A DNA stretch of 64,000 nucleotides from Spirogloea muscicola. Its lineage: Eukaryota > Streptophyta > Zygnematophyceae > Spirogloeales > Spirogloeaceae. The DNA is taken from positions 213,818 through 277,817 of the forward strand of contig WELB01000165.1 of assembly GCA_009602725.1 (NCBI GenBank). The letters run 5' to 3'. The stretch's first letter is position 1. Every line of letters begins with the position of its first letter. A program made the translations under genes and the position numbers. Positions 22,381-34,880 of the stretch are shown here, one piece after another. Under the pieces are notes generated by a model, which saw only the letters and a list, made by a program, of their open reading frames with translations, was not told the origin of the DNA and made no database searches.

Positions 22381-23780
22381 AATATTAACTGCTGACATGT
22401 ATTCAAGCCCTTTGTCACCAGATAGAGCTCCCCCAGCTGTCTGGTGTGGAAAGCATGAGCCTGAGCTCGCTGCAGGCAATGTCCAGCCTCCTCGCGAAAG
22501 CCGCACTCACATTGTTGGACCTGATCAAACACATGGGGAAGACCCAAAACGCTTGAGCCTCGGAGGCCTTGAGGCTAATTTTGAGAGCGTAGGATATGAG
22601 CGTGCGTAGATGTCAATAATGTCAATACGGCAGTAGCTGATTTTTTTCGTAGATCGTTCTTGTGGGTCTGAAGATCCAACCACGCCATGATAGTCGGCGT
22701 CAACGGTGCCGGAGCATCCAGATAAGCTATGCTACGCCGCTGCACGGCTAGACCTTCGCTTCGAAGCCTGATGGCAAAGGCATGGCAAAGCTCCTCGCAC
22801 TTAGCAGCGCGTCCCTGGCTGTAGCATGACAGACAAAGTGAACAAACGTGCCTACTGAGAAAGAGAGAAGGCGCGCGGCGCGCATGATATGAAATGAGAA
22901 AGAAGCAGAGCGGGGGGACCCATTCCTGGAGTGGCGATGGAGGTAAGATCCACCAGATTCCACGGGGAGCCCTCGCCCTCCGCCATCCTTCCACAATGTC
23001 CTGCATTGTCGTCTTCTCCTGCTGCCACAAGCCTGGCCTGTGTCTTCGCTCGAGCAAGAAGGAGAAAGGGACGTGGAGGGGTTGCAGAGAGAGTGTATGC
23101 AGCGATCTCTCAAGTGCGTGTGCTCCTTCATTTTGCTTAAGATGGGTATCCGCCCATCTCAAGCAAATTAGCCTTCCTCCACATCCGCTACGGGGCCAGC
23201 GAGGCACGGGAAGCGCGTGGGAGGCAGGGAAGAATCTGGTGCCAGCAGCCGAAGAAGGCTGCTGACGCTGTTTTTCTGAACGACCTGCAGCCAAGCCCGC
23301 CCATGCGCGTGGGAAGGGAGCCTGCAGGGAAGTCGAAGGGGGGGAAAATGGGTGTTGTAGAAGAGAAGAAAAGCATCTCCCATGGAAGGTAGGGGCTTGG
23401 ACAGGCCAGCCCAAAAAGAGTGATCAAGACCAAAGGGCCGAAGGCACCTCAAATCACACTGCTAGACAGAGAGGCCAGAGTCTGCAGAACTTTGTCAATA
23501 CACAATATTGACAAAGTTCGTAGCAGGCCATCCCCAAGAAGGAGTAGCTCGACCCAAATAAACAGCACGTCCGAGACCGGTAATTGTGAAAGGCCAGCTC
23601 AAAGGAATGGTCAAGGTCTGAAGGGGCCAGATGGCGTTAAAAGCAAGAGACTAATCGCTAAAACGGCAGCAAGGGGCGCTCAGCAACCTCTAGTCAGGAG
23701 ATGCAAGTCGGAACAGCTAGCAAGTAAAACTCTTCCAGAAGCACGACAACCGATTGGAATATGCATTGAGTGATGGCGTG
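22381..23780 (-). repeat. Family-2 fragment and unassigned repeats
   Basis: Minus-strand sequence near 22390-22500 matches the coding end of a second retrotransposon family (compare 32860-33163) in decayed form. The GCGCGC-core module lies near 22861-22890 and a hairpin module near 23385-23420. A long minus-strand frame (22575-23414) has no recognisable domain and I do not call it a gene. Confidence 0.5.
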
Positions 23781-24100
23781 CCTGATTGACCAAGTACCAA
23801 GGCAAGCACAATGGCAGATGTACATCACCTGCTGCAAAGCTGACCCGCTCAGTGACCACGAGTCAGCTGTAGAGGTCGCTAACTGATGCTAGAGTACCGG
23901 ACGGCAATTGACAACCCCGTGTGCCACCAGCTAGAGCTCGACCAGCCTTTTGGTGCAAAGGGGCGAGGGCTGGGAAAGCGAGCCCACAAAAGGGTAGAAT
24001 GAGGTCCAAAGTAGTTGGATAGGAATGAAGAAGACTGACTCTTCCAGTGAAGGGCGATGCTGGGAAAGGCCAGCCCAACAAGGATGGACAAGGTCCGAAG
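23781..24100 (-). mobile_element. Family-2 retrotransposon 3' end plus hairpin modules
   Basis: On the minus strand, the 3' UTR containing TGTGCTTGCCTTGGTACTTGG-like sequence and the decayed coding end lie at about 23790-23945. Hairpin modules follow near 23955-23990 and 24050-24085. They end about 280 bp upstream of the RFC1 start codon. Confidence 0.55.
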
Positions 24101-24363
24101 AACAACGGACATGGCCAGCGGGTGGGAGCCTGCCAGCGTCAGCTGCGACTTTCCACGGGAGAGGGAAGGAGCGCTCGTTTGGGCGGCGAAACGGCGACGC
24201 TGCCGCCCGTCGTCCCGTCGCCGACTCGTCGGCCGCGCTCCCGCCCTAGCTGCAAATTCGGATTGGGGGCCCCCCACCCCGCCCAAGCAGCTCCCGCGGC
24301 AACGACGGGCCGAGGTCCGGCTGGAGGGGCGAGCTCGCCCCGGCCCGAGAGCCCGGCCGCGGC

Positions 24364-27300
24364 ATGGACATCCGCAGCTTCTTCGCGCGGGCCGGCGGCG
24401 GCGGCCCCGCCGGCGTGCGCCCGGCCTCCAAGCCATACCAGCTCGTCTCGCCCTTCTTCGCGCAGCAGCGGCGGCGCCGAGAGGCTGGCGATGCTGACGC
24501 CGGCGGCGGCGGCGTCGGCGGCTGCGGAGGCAAGCGCAAGCCTGCGGTGCCACAGGACGCTGACGGCCCCGCCGTCGACGACGAGGACGTTGACGACGAC
24601 GATGCCTTTCAGACCAACGCGGTGAGACTCCGCCAAGGCAGGTGCAGCGGGCGACCACGGCTGGCCCAATGCTGCCATGACGGCTGAGGGCAGTCTTGCA
24701 CCCCATCTAGGTCCTGCCGCAGCTGCCACCGGCCGCCACTCTCAGCATTCTCGTCAGGACGACAGCCCAGTGTCGCTATCGTCCTGAGAGCTGCATGTTG
24801 CTCTGCTTGCAGCAGTCGCCGCCGAAGAAGCTGAGGCCCGGCGGGAGCCAGCTCGCAGTGCAGCCGTTGTTGCCCGTCAAGCAGGCGCTGCCCCTCCATA
24901 GCAGCCCGGCGCAGCTCGGCGTCGACAAGCGCTCATCACCGGTCCTGCAGGCACCCACTCCGCCCACCAGGGACGCGCCTCGCCGGCTGGAGCTCAAAGC
25001 CACGGGGGTTGTCACGCTGCAGCCGCCGCCGGCGGCGACCAAGCTCGTCGCGACTTGCACACAGCCAGCAAGGCCAATGCTCGCTCCTGTAGCAGCCCCT
25101 GCGTTCCCCGCCCAGGAGCCCCCAGCTCCGCTGATGTGCTCGAAGCTGGAGAAACCCAGTGCATCTACACCAGTACTCCTTCAGGACACGAAGGTCGAAG
25201 GCGCTGCACCACCGGGCAGGGATCCAGACGTGCAGCAATGCAGCAAAAGTGGCAATGTTATTCATGAAACGTTGAAGACGGAGCCTTCGTCGTCATGGAC
25301 ACCTAATGGTTGTACCTTCACCAAGGCATCATCTGCTTTCCACGGCAAGCAACTCGCACGAGGCCCGCCGTCTCCTGTACTGCAAGAAGAACTGTGGACA
25401 GCCAAGCACCGCCCGCACGTAGTTGCAGAAGTCATTGGCAACTCCTCGCAGGTGTGATGTTCTCATCCTTTTCCATCATTGTCCAATGTTACCAGCATTC
25501 CTCGCTGTGCAAATTGCAACGCAGGGCTGCCTCGTGTCAGTTGGAGCCACTACAATCATCTAGTCCATCAGGGTGATTTAGCAGACAAGCCTGTGTGACG
25601 CTCCTATGCTTGGGCTGTGACTGCCTCCTCTTTGCAGATCCAACGCCTTCGGCAATGGCTGCTGGATTGGGATAAGCACCATGGCCCTGGCGGTCACAGG
25701 CAGAACTCACAGAAGGGTGCTGGCAGAGGAGGTGTAGGCAGGAGCAAGGCCGGCGACACTGATAAGAAGGCTGTGCTCCTGTATGGCGCTCCAGGCCTAG
25801 GCAAGACCAGCACGGCAAATCTTGTGTGCCGAGAGCTCGGCTACAGCTGCATAGAGGTTCACATCCTGCTTCACTCGACCTCCCTCCATCTACTGGGCAC
25901 CGCGCGCCTTCTCCTCCTGAGTTGGGTGCTCGCAAGAGTATTATCTGCGTGCAGCAACAATGTTGTGTCCTAATGATCTATATGGAATGGCATTGGCTTC
26001 AACCATCTTGCGGCCAACAGAAGTAATTGTTGTGGCGATGGGGAACTTCTATCGGCCCTTAAGCATGCACGCCTTCATGACTTAGTAACACTGTAGCCTG
26101 CAGGTCAATGCTAGCGACTCTCGAGGAAAGGCCGACAGAGATATCAAACAGGGTGTGAATGGGAAAGGAGTCAACACCTTCAAGGAGCTGATCTCCAATC
26201 AGACAATCAGTTTTGCCAAGGCGGGTCAGTCTTGGGGTCTAAGCTTGATGTGGGCAACCTTTGCTCAACTGCAGGGGCCAGAGCACACCTGCAAGCACAA
26301 TAATTGTGCTTCATTTATGAAGAGACTGATGCTGATTTGCAGACACCTTGATCAACAACATCATTGTGTTGCAGGGCGACAGAAGGTAGCTCTTATCATG
26401 GATGAGGTGGACGGAATGTCAGGAGGTGATAAGGGCGGTGTGCAGGAGCTCGTTCAGTCTATCCAGACCACCAAGATACCTATCATCTGCATCTGCAATG
26501 GTAAGTACAGCCCAAAAGTCAAGTCCCTAGTCAACTCCTGCTTGGAGCTTAGCTTCCAGAAGCCTATCAAAGGGCAGGTGAGCATACGAGAGTGTTGCAG
26601 TGCTTACACTATCTCGTCAACACAGATGCAGCCGTGCCATGATTCATAGTGTCAAAAGGTTGACATTTGCTTAGTCCTAGTGGTAGCTCACTGTCTGACT
26701 ATGTCTGGGCTTGCTGCTTGCTTCCCATCCAGGTCATGCAGAGGCTGCTGCAGATTGCGAGAAAAGAGGGCGTTCAAACGGACGAGGTCAGCCTGGTTAT
26801 GCAAGACTGTCATTGACACAACCTTCTAGATGCCGCGTTTCACAGTTGGTGCATCATATTCGCTGGGCAATGCAAGGCTGCTTTGATAGACAGTGCCATA
26901 ACATGACCAACCTCCACGCTGTAATAGGGATACATCAGAACATGATCGAATCTTGTATATTGCAGAGGGCTTTGGATGTCCTTTTGGAGAATGTGCAAGG
27001 CGACATTAGACTTGCTATCAATCACTTGCAGCTGAGTGATGGCAGATGTTCAGAGTTTCTCGCCTCTGGTACTATACCTTAGCCTGCGAGTTTTCAATGA
27101 TGCTTGCAATGCTCCTGACCCATTCACCCTGCTAGTTCCTGCGCAAGAAGTGGATAGAGTTGCAATTAAATGCATGGTCATAATGCAAGTGTTAGTCATG
27201 GTTATGTTGAAGTTAGAGGAAGAGCAGGAGCTTTGAGAGATTCACCTACAACATTGAGACTATGTTGCAGTTCTTCAGGAGCACCTCCAACAGCTTCAGA

Positions 27301-29743
27301 AGTCAAGATGTCAACATGCAAGCTGGAGTGTTTCACAAGAACCAGGAGCTAAGCCCATTCATTGCAGCTGACAGGTAGCTGAAAAGATGTGCGGTGCATC
27401 TGAGAGCCTGCGCTGCACATTTAAGTTTCTGGAAGTCCATTGGAGTTGTAAGAATCACAGAGGGCCGGAGTAACTACATGACCTCTGAGCAACACCTGTT
27501 CATGGCTGGCTGATGCAGGTTGCTTGGTATGAGCAAGAACTTGACTATGGATGACAGGATTGACCTCGTCTTCCAGGATGCCGACCTCGTTCCTCTCCTT
27601 ATTCAGGTCTGATTCTGGTTATTGTTAATCGTCGCTTTTTCTTCTTTGTTTTATGCAGTCATTCCATGTACACATCCATCTACTGCATGTACTGTATTGT
27701 GAGAGCTGTCTGTGCTCTTGTTACATCAACTGATGCGTGCTGATCAGATGTGGCTTGCCAGGAAGATTACCTGAATTACAAGCCCGCTTCGTGTAGATCC
27801 GACCATCAGCGACTGGAATGTGTAGCCAGAGCAGCTGACTGTGTCGCCATTGGTGACATGGTCAACAGCCGAGTCCGACAACAGCAACGCTGGGACCTCA
27901 TGCCGTTTGGAGCTATTGCCTCTTCCACAGCATCGTGCGTCCCTGAAGAAGCTCACGACTTGATTTATGGTCCTGACTGCGTTTCCTTGTCTTCTGTGTA
28001 TGGAAAGGATACCATGCAGATGACAATGTCTTGTGCAAGTTCCATGGTCAATCATACTATTGCTCATCAATTGGAGCAAATACATTTTCGTTGACACTTG
28101 AGCATTGAAGCTGAATAGCAGTCCATGGCAGGTAGCAGGAGTACTGGACTCAAAGCCTCTCACACCTCACATGTATTCTCGGCCTGTGATTGGTCTGCAG
28201 TGCTTTTCACATGTGCGGAGTACGGGAGCCGTTTGCTCAGGTCCAACCTAGCACCTATCAGTAGACGGCCTTCTTCCGCATGAATGCTCAATGGCAACGC
28301 CCTTGTTTCTTTTGGACAGGGGTGAGCTTGAAGCCAAAGAAGCATATCTGTGGCATTTGTAGTACATGCACTGGACTGACTTTTGTGATTGTTTTGCAAT
28401 GAAGGGCGAACGCAACTTCAATCGCTTTTCAGCTTGGCTTGGCAAGAACTCAAGCACAAGCAAGAGCTGGAGACAACTAGCCGAACTTCAATTGCATCTG
28501 CTGGTCTCTGGCAACTGTTCAGCCAGCAAGTGGGTTACACACCAATGGCTAGCATCACATGTCATTCTGTTGCATGGCAAGACATTGCTTGCAAAGGCTA
28601 GATTAATGTGCACCTCAGCCTTCAGGTTAGGATGAAAATCCAGTCACATACATCTCATGCATCAGATAATTGCACATGGGAATGGTGTACTTGACAATAT
28701 TGCTTGGACTTGCTGACAGCAAGTTGTCGTTATTGCATATGCAGGGATGCAATCAGACAGGACTACATGAGAAATCTATGCTCGTCGCTAACAGAACCCC
28801 TGCTAATGCATGACAAGGTGAGATAGGCAGACTCTGCCTTCAGCTCAAGAACCCTGATAAGAGGAGGTACATTCAGTTCCTGAATTAGACTCCGGTCCTT
28901 TCCTGGCCGCGATCTCCTCTTCTGACACGCTCAGTAGATTTATTTGCCGGTCCATACATTGATGCTTGCTGCTTTTATGGCATCCTTTGACAGGAGGGGA
29001 TCCGAGAGGTACTCGATACAATGTACGAGTATTGCATCACAAGAGAGGATCGTGACAACATTGTGGAGCTAGTGCAACTGCAGGTAAGATGCACTAGACA
29101 ACGCATGCTGAGATTTGATTGACGTTCATCATTACAATTCTCTATGCTCGCCCCATACAAAAATCTCATTGTATGCGGAGGCTTCTAGTAACAATGTAAT
29201 GTGACACTGCTGTGAGCTCAACGAAGAAGCCGGCAGACCTGACAAGCATCCTCACCTGGGTTTGTCAGGGCATGCCTGACCCTTGTGCAAGGATAGCATC
29301 GCAAGTGAAAAGCGCATGTATGCGTGCATATAATCAAGAAGCTGCAGGAGTTTCAGTCAAGTCAAGCTGCCTTCTTCCCAACGCCAAAGGCAAGCACAAA
29401 GTCACTATGGCTGCAAGAGAAGTCCAGATGGTCGACGCTGACACGGGTACAGGTAAGCTTCACTGTCTGCTTGCACAGTTGTCTGCTGCCAACAGGCCTT
29501 GTGAGCACTCTTCAGCAGTGAAGGACAAGAATTGTCAAAATACTACAGTGCAATTTGTCTACTTGCTCTTCACATCCCTCTTGCAAGACTTGCTTAACCA
29601 GTGGCCATTGTGACCCTTATACAGCCTCAGTTGAGGAGGACCTGGAGATGGAGGAAGATGCGAGTCAAGGAGTGTTGCAGCCAATACCAGGTGTGAAGAA
29701 GAGTAAGGAAGTAACTGCAAAGCGCAAGGGAGGTGTTCGTTAA
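24364..29743 (+). CDS. RFC1: Replication factor C subunit 1 (clamp loader large subunit), BRCT domain not found
   Basis: Large subunit of the RFC complex that loads PCNA at primer ends. Exons: 24364-24621, 24813-25451, 25638-25856, 26104-26224, 26375-26577, 26733-26786, 26966-about 27031, 27271-27374, 27519-27606, 27762-about 27969, about 28405-28625, 28745-28817, 28994-29083, 29269-29452, 29625-29743, giving roughly 880 residues. It opens MDIRSFF, like the N-terminal PCNA-binding motif of animal RFC1. A Walker A (LLYGAPGLGKTST), Walker B (ALIMDEVDGMSGGDKGG), sensor region (IPIICICNG, LVNSCLELSFQKP) and RFC1 C-terminal pieces (NQELSPFIAADR, MDDRIDLVFQDADLVPLLIQ, GERNFNRFSAWLGKNS, SQVKSACMRAYNQ) follow. 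Two junctions do not resolve in phase: after the exon near 27031 and after the exon ending near 27969. Residues 87-299, where a BRCT domain should lie, are proline-rich and unstructured. Confidence 0.93.
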
Positions 29744-30360
29744 GGATTTGTTGCATCACAACATGGTCACCAGTCTGATTGACATCGATCTCCAATTTAG
29801 ACATCGACGTCAGGAGGACAGGAGCTCTCTTGACTGCTCTGCCATGCATTGGAGATGATTGCAGGCCTGCTTCTGCGTATCCCCGCTTACAATTTGTGTT
29901 CAAGTAAGAAACAATGATAATGCTATGAGCTAAGCTGGGCATGCTTGCCACCTCAGCGCTCCCCATCTGTGACAGGAGCTTTTGACTGCTCTACAGATGC
30001 ACTTATGTAGGCCCTGCAGACCTCGTTGTGTGACTCCCTGCTTAAATATTTCTCACTAAGTAAGACTACGAGCATAGTAATGCTAAGAGCAAGATTGTCC
30101 ATCTGCCACCTCAGCGTCTTTGCAACCCTCAACAGGAGCCTCAAGCAGCAGTTTGCATCTTGTACTGCTGTAGGTCACGCTTGTGTTGTGGGTCCTTGCA
30201 TACTCGGAAGGTGCACCTTGGACAGTCCACTCTGCTGCCAATGTTCAATCAATGCATGTCACGGAGATGCGTATGAAGGAGATAACAAAATTCGAGCTCT
30301 CATGGCACCTATGGAGCAGCAATTTCTGAGGGGCAGCCAAAGGAGACAGACTAAAGAGAT
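29744..30360. other. RFC1 3' flank, no gene recognised
   Basis: Presumed 3' UTR and spacer. Short open frames only, with no motif or hairpin module before about 30370. Confidence 0.45.
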
Positions 30361-31620
30361 AGACTCTTCGTATTAGAGAGACTCTTCCAGTAGAGGGCGA
30401 CGGCTGTGATCGGCCAGCCCAAAAACAAGAATGAACAACGTTCGAAGGGGCCAGGAAAGCGTTTAAGCACACAGCGACTCAGGTGGCCACTTGGTGCTCG
30501 ATAAGATAAGGACGGTTCCACGAGAGGGCGGTGGGTGTGAGAGGCCAGCCCAGAAAAACGAATGAACAAAGTTCGAAGGGACTAGAGAAAGCACTTAAGC
30601 ACACAGGGATCAAGTGGCCACAAGACACTCAGTTACCCCTGTTGAGCAGCCGTTAGGTCGGAGAAGATAGTATCCACAGGTAGCGGGTCTCCTGGCCAGG
30701 GCCAGAGGCTGCAGCCAATGTGCAACCAGCACGCAAATGCAGCGCGTGTGCCATTGACCTCTGCAACGAGACTGACAGGCGCATGCCATACACTTGCGTA
30801 AGAGGGGAAAGAAATTTAAAGCCTGCTGCCTTCAAATCCGCTTGCTCCTCGTGGTACCGGCAGGAGCAATGAAGAAACAGCTATTTCAGATTAACGGCAA
30901 TTGGCTGTGAGAGGCCAGCCCAAAGGAATGGACTAAAAGAAGCTCGCCCGATTGAGAAGGGCTGAAAGGTGCGAATGGCGCAAAAAGCAGGACATCAGTC
31001 TCAAAGACGTCAGCACGTGGGCTCTCTCTATCCCTCGTTGAGCAACGGCAGATCATAAAATTAGTCTCCGGGTCAGAAAGACTACTCATATTACTTTCGG
31101 GCTGGCTATCTGACTTGCAAGAAGAAAGCGCGGCCAGATTGACTGGTGGCTGGGAAAGGCCAGCCCAAAAGAAGGACAAGGTCTGAGGGAGCTTGAGTGC
31201 GAACGACTAGGACTAAGACATCAGCCAGGGAACGCTCAGTAACCTCTAGACAGGAGATGCAGATCCGAGTAGCTAGCTGGTGGAAAGACATCGCCCTGAC
31301 GGAAGCCGGAGGCCGCCGCCAAAGCTCGGCCTGCGCGCAAGTGAACCGCGAAGGCGAGGGACCGCTGCATCGAGACGGCCAAACGCATACGGAACACCTG
31401 AGCGAGGGACCCGGCTACGTTGAAGCCGGGCTGCTCGCCCTGCTGCCCGAGGCGGCGGGCCGCTGCACGCTGCGCCAGGCGGTGGAGCAAGTCAAGCCAT
31501 TTGGAGCCAAAGGCTCCGTGCACGTCCACTTGCAAGAAGACAGTGCTCGCCCATAGAGAAGAGGGGCTGGCAAAGCCAGCCCCTCTTGCAGCTGTTCATG
31601 CATAGCCCGCGCCCCCTTTG
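30361..31620 (-). mobile_element. Pile of minus-strand family-1 retrotransposon copies
   Basis: Hairpin modules lie near 30395-30430, 30530-30560, 30900-30930, 31140-31170 and 31545-31582. A decayed copy at 30640-30860 reads LTQVYGMRLSVSLQRSMAHA. A well-kept copy at 31236-31535 is open from VDVHGAFGSKWLDLLHRLAQ to SYSDLHLLSRGY-stop. Its 5' junction (near 31535) abuts the TGGGCGAGCACTG tail and hairpin of another copy, repeating the nesting seen at 20.8 kb on the other strand. Confidence 0.75.
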
Positions 31621-32099
31621 GGGAGCCACTTTCTTCCAGATGGCAATGGCTGTGTTCGCTTGCAAAATCAAACAGAGACCAATTCTAGCCTTACAAACGC
31701 CTTGGTTTATGAAGGCCCTACCCCTAGTTACTTCTGATATAGTGACTTCTAATCATTCATTGTTCATATAACTCACTTACTTTTTCCTTACTGCCAGCCC
31801 TTCAAATTCTTCTTCTCAGGCAAATGAACAAGGTCTGCGGGGCGCAGGTGCCCCGCAGTCTGTGACCGTGGGGCCGCGCCGGGCGAGGGAGCCGATCGGC
31901 CGGCCGGCCGGGCCCTGGCCAGCCCAGTTGCGCAACCTGCAGCTCCCCGGCGCCCCCCCCCCAGCTCGCACCTCGCGAGCGAGCTCCTTACCTTCTCAGC
32001 CCGCGCCCTTCAAAAAACCCCCTTCCTTACCTCCGGCAGTTCCCTTTCGCCTCCTTCCCAGCCTCCCGCGCCTGCAGCTGGGCAGCTTACGCCTGCACC
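31621..32099. other. Spacer, no gene recognised
   Basis: AT-rich to about 31800, then GC-rich from 31830 with a C-run near 31950. It probably includes the promoter and 5' leader of the next gene, whose start codon I could not place. Confidence 0.4.
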
Positions 32100-34539
32100 G
32101 CCATCCCGCCCAGTCGGCGCACTCTCCGCTCTTGACGACGGGGAGCTGCTGGCTGTACGAGTAGGCCGGCGACTGCTTCCGTGGGCACCGCCACATTGCA
32201 GCGTGAAGGTCAGAACTGCTACTAGCTCTGACTGCTGGCTCGTCAAGGCATCATGTTGCTCCGTGCAATACATGCGTGTGCAGACTGGACGGCCCTACCA
32301 GATTTACTTACAGCGTGTTGATGGTACGTTCACAATCATACACAGCAGTCACCGGCTGCTAATTTCCACTGTGTCACTTGCCACGAGGTTAGAATTTTTG
32401 TTGTGCTGAACTCACTTGCATTCTCCAAAAGCAGAAGTGATGATCCATTGTAGCACCTTGCCTGTTCCCCAGGATCTGATTGAGGCTTTGGGAGCTCACA
32501 AGCTGCACGTGCAGTCTTTCGATATCCTTGCAATGAGGTGGAGCATTCTTGTTGTGCTCCTAAATGCATTATCTGCAAGTCGACTTCTTCATCCTGCAGA
32601 AGCGACTGGTATGATCTGCAGCTGGTAACCGACACTCTATACAAGCTTGCTGTAGGACAGCTCTTGCATGTGAGACCTCGCTGGATCTGGGTCACATATC
32701 TAGGTCGATGCTATGCACAGTCCAAAAGTGTCAGCGAGCTGCACAACAAAAGAACGTTATAAGACGGCCGCGTGGCAAGCGGCGGTGTAGGCGTCGTCGG
32801 CAAAGGGATCCCATCCCCCGAACACTTGTCCATCACGTAGCCACATACAAGGATACTTACTTATATCTGCATGCACTTGATATCTTTGGCTGTCTGGGTC
32901 CTCGTTTCCACGCTCTTCTTCAAAACATTGCCAACCTAGGCTACACAAGACGTGCAGATGTGTTTCCGGCTGAGATGGGCTTGCCAGCTGCAATTCTGTC
33001 GTTCTTGCGACGTCGAGTTTCGGCCTGTTTGCAGCGTGCTCAGGCTAAGGCCCTGCACCAGAAAGCTGGGCGAGCTCTAGTTGGTGGCAGAAGGGCTTCG
33101 TATCTGACATCCACTATTTATGCATCGATTAGCGACCTTTATAATTTGACCCGTGGGTACTGAGCGAGTCAATCTGCTGTCGGATATGTAGATCTTCAGA
33201 TGTGTTTGCCTATGTACTTGGCCATTTGGCCTACGTTTATTCACGAACTTTTTCAAACTTACTACATGGTTGTCCAAAATGCTCACCAGCAGGCAATGAG
33301 CCTGCCACTGCGGCAGCAGCTATAAGTAGCAGCAGGGTGGTCGAGGTCCCCGGACGTTACAGGGGTTTGGCTTGCGAAGGGCTAAACATGAATGGCTGGT
33401 CGCCACTGGAAATCGCTGCTGCGTGTGCATACATGCGTAATCTCAACAACTTCACTGGGACAAGCCTGCGGCAGGTGGCGCCAACCTTTGGTGAGTATTA
33501 GTAAGCAGCTCCTGACAATCGGATCTTGGCGTGCCTTATCTTACGCGTAAGCAAGTGTGGGCTCCACTGCGTCTTGTCATTTCGATAGCCAGCTTTTACG
33601 TATTTCGGCATCATTTAGGCGCAGTACATATAAACAGGGCTTGGGCCAGCAAATGGTGCTATCAACGACCAATTGTCACTGCATTGTTGCAGGCTGCACA
33701 ACTAATATGATACAAGTCATGCAGAAGACAGACAATCCGCCTGTGTTCTACCAGGATCCCATGTGGTGCCCAGGTCAATACTGCTGGTTGGCTACTTATC
33801 AGGTCTATTACATATATATTGTTAACCACTGCTGGACTGCCAAAGCCAGGGTCATTTTTTTGACATCCCAATACTTCCAAAACTTCTGGCCTTGGCAACC
33901 GCAACATGATGGACTTCACTCGATTAGTGGCAGCAAGCACCACTTTCGCTTCCAAATCGTGAGTGCCAGGACCATGCCGTTAAGCAGTTCACGAAGTGGA
34001 ATTAAATACCCCTAATCGAGATGCACTTCGATTGCTGCTACTACCTGCACCAATCATTTTACTTGCTCATACCAGCACTAGCAATCTGCTCCGTATACTA
34101 GTGCTGGGGGTCAGGAGTTGAACATCATGCTGCCAATCTGCTGATAAGATAACATATATTATCTGCAGCCAGGAAAACGGCACGCATTGTTGATAGGTCA
34201 AGAGTGGGTGGTCCGATATGCTACCAATTTTGGTCAAATTGGACGTGCTCCGTTTAACGGCTTTCCCTATGCCATTTGGCCTTCCAGTGTGGTATGGGCA
34301 GAGCAAGAGGACGGCGATGTAAGTCCGTGATCTGGGCTTCGCTGCCAATCTGCACATGCATGTCCAATTGTCTGCATATTGCTGAGGGTGACTTCAAGAT
34401 CCTCACCACCTGGTAAGTGACGGGAATGATTTGCAGATCATATCGTCTGACACTGGTATTGCTCGTCTACAGGCTTCATGAAGCTCGACTTGCTTTTTGG
34501 CGAATGATTTATGGAAGAGCATTGAAAGTGTATGAGTGA
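32100..34539 (+). CDS. Unrecognised multi-exon gene (start not located)
   Basis: A chain of phase-compatible GT-AG exons on the plus strand without a family I can name. Exons: up to 32208 (ends ALDDGELLAVRVG... CSVK), 32284-32316, 32473-32537, 32600-32703, 33293-33490, 33693-33958, 34169-34318, 34387-34412, 34473-34539, ending GRALKVYE-stop. The reading is rich in aromatics, with pieces such as RPRWIWVTYL, MNGWSPLEIAAACAYMRNLN, NPPVFYQDPMWCPGQYCW, FQNFWPWQPQHDG, LLIGQEWVVRYATNFGQIGR and FNGFPYAIWPSSVVWAEQ. That is unlike random translation, and consecutive exons keep phase. The 590-bp intron 32704-33292 contains a same-strand family-2 retrotransposon tail. The first exon and the 33693-33958 exon (possibly two exons) are the weak points. 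Confidence 0.6.
32860..33166 (+). mobile_element. Family-2 retrotransposon 3' end inside an intron
   Basis: The frame reads LDIFGCLGPRFHALLQNIAN, LGYTRRADVFPAEMGLPAA, LSFLRRRVSACLQRAQAKAL and ISDLYNLTRGY-stop (stop at about 33161-33163). It is clearly homologous to the C-terminus of the family-1 element but far diverged, defining a second family. A UTR containing TTTGCCTATGTACTTGGCC follows, as after other family-2 copies. It sits between two exons of the unrecognised gene. Confidence 0.7.
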
Positions 34540-34880
34540 TTTGCTTAAAGGATAGTGTTTTTGCTTCACTCTACCATAACCTGCCTAAAGTGGGTACATG
34601 ATACGCTATCATTCGGCAAGTCTCAAGGAGACATCACAAAGATCACAAGGCGTATGGCACCACATATTTCCATGCTTATCTGTGAGCCAGCAAGCTTCGA
34701 GGAGAAGAACCAGATAGCAAAGATGGAGTACCCACAGTTCTTCAAGCATAGTGCCTCAAAAATTTATGGCTCATACCAGTCTTGCAGCCTCAACTTGAAA
34801 ACAATGTGTAGCAGGGCCAGGAAGGCAGCCTTACGCTTAAGCTCAATTTCGGAAGTCCTGAGGTTTGAAATTAAAATTCA
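34540..34880. other. Convergent 3' flanks, no gene seen
   Basis: Space between the stops of the unrecognised plus-strand gene and the minus-strand PsbP-domain gene. It presumably holds both 3' UTRs. No repeat module is visible. Confidence 0.5.

Noticed and set aside
22575-23414. 279-codon minus-strand frame as a gene
   Set aside because: No motif, composition follows local repeats, and it overlaps the GCGCGC module and a hairpin module.
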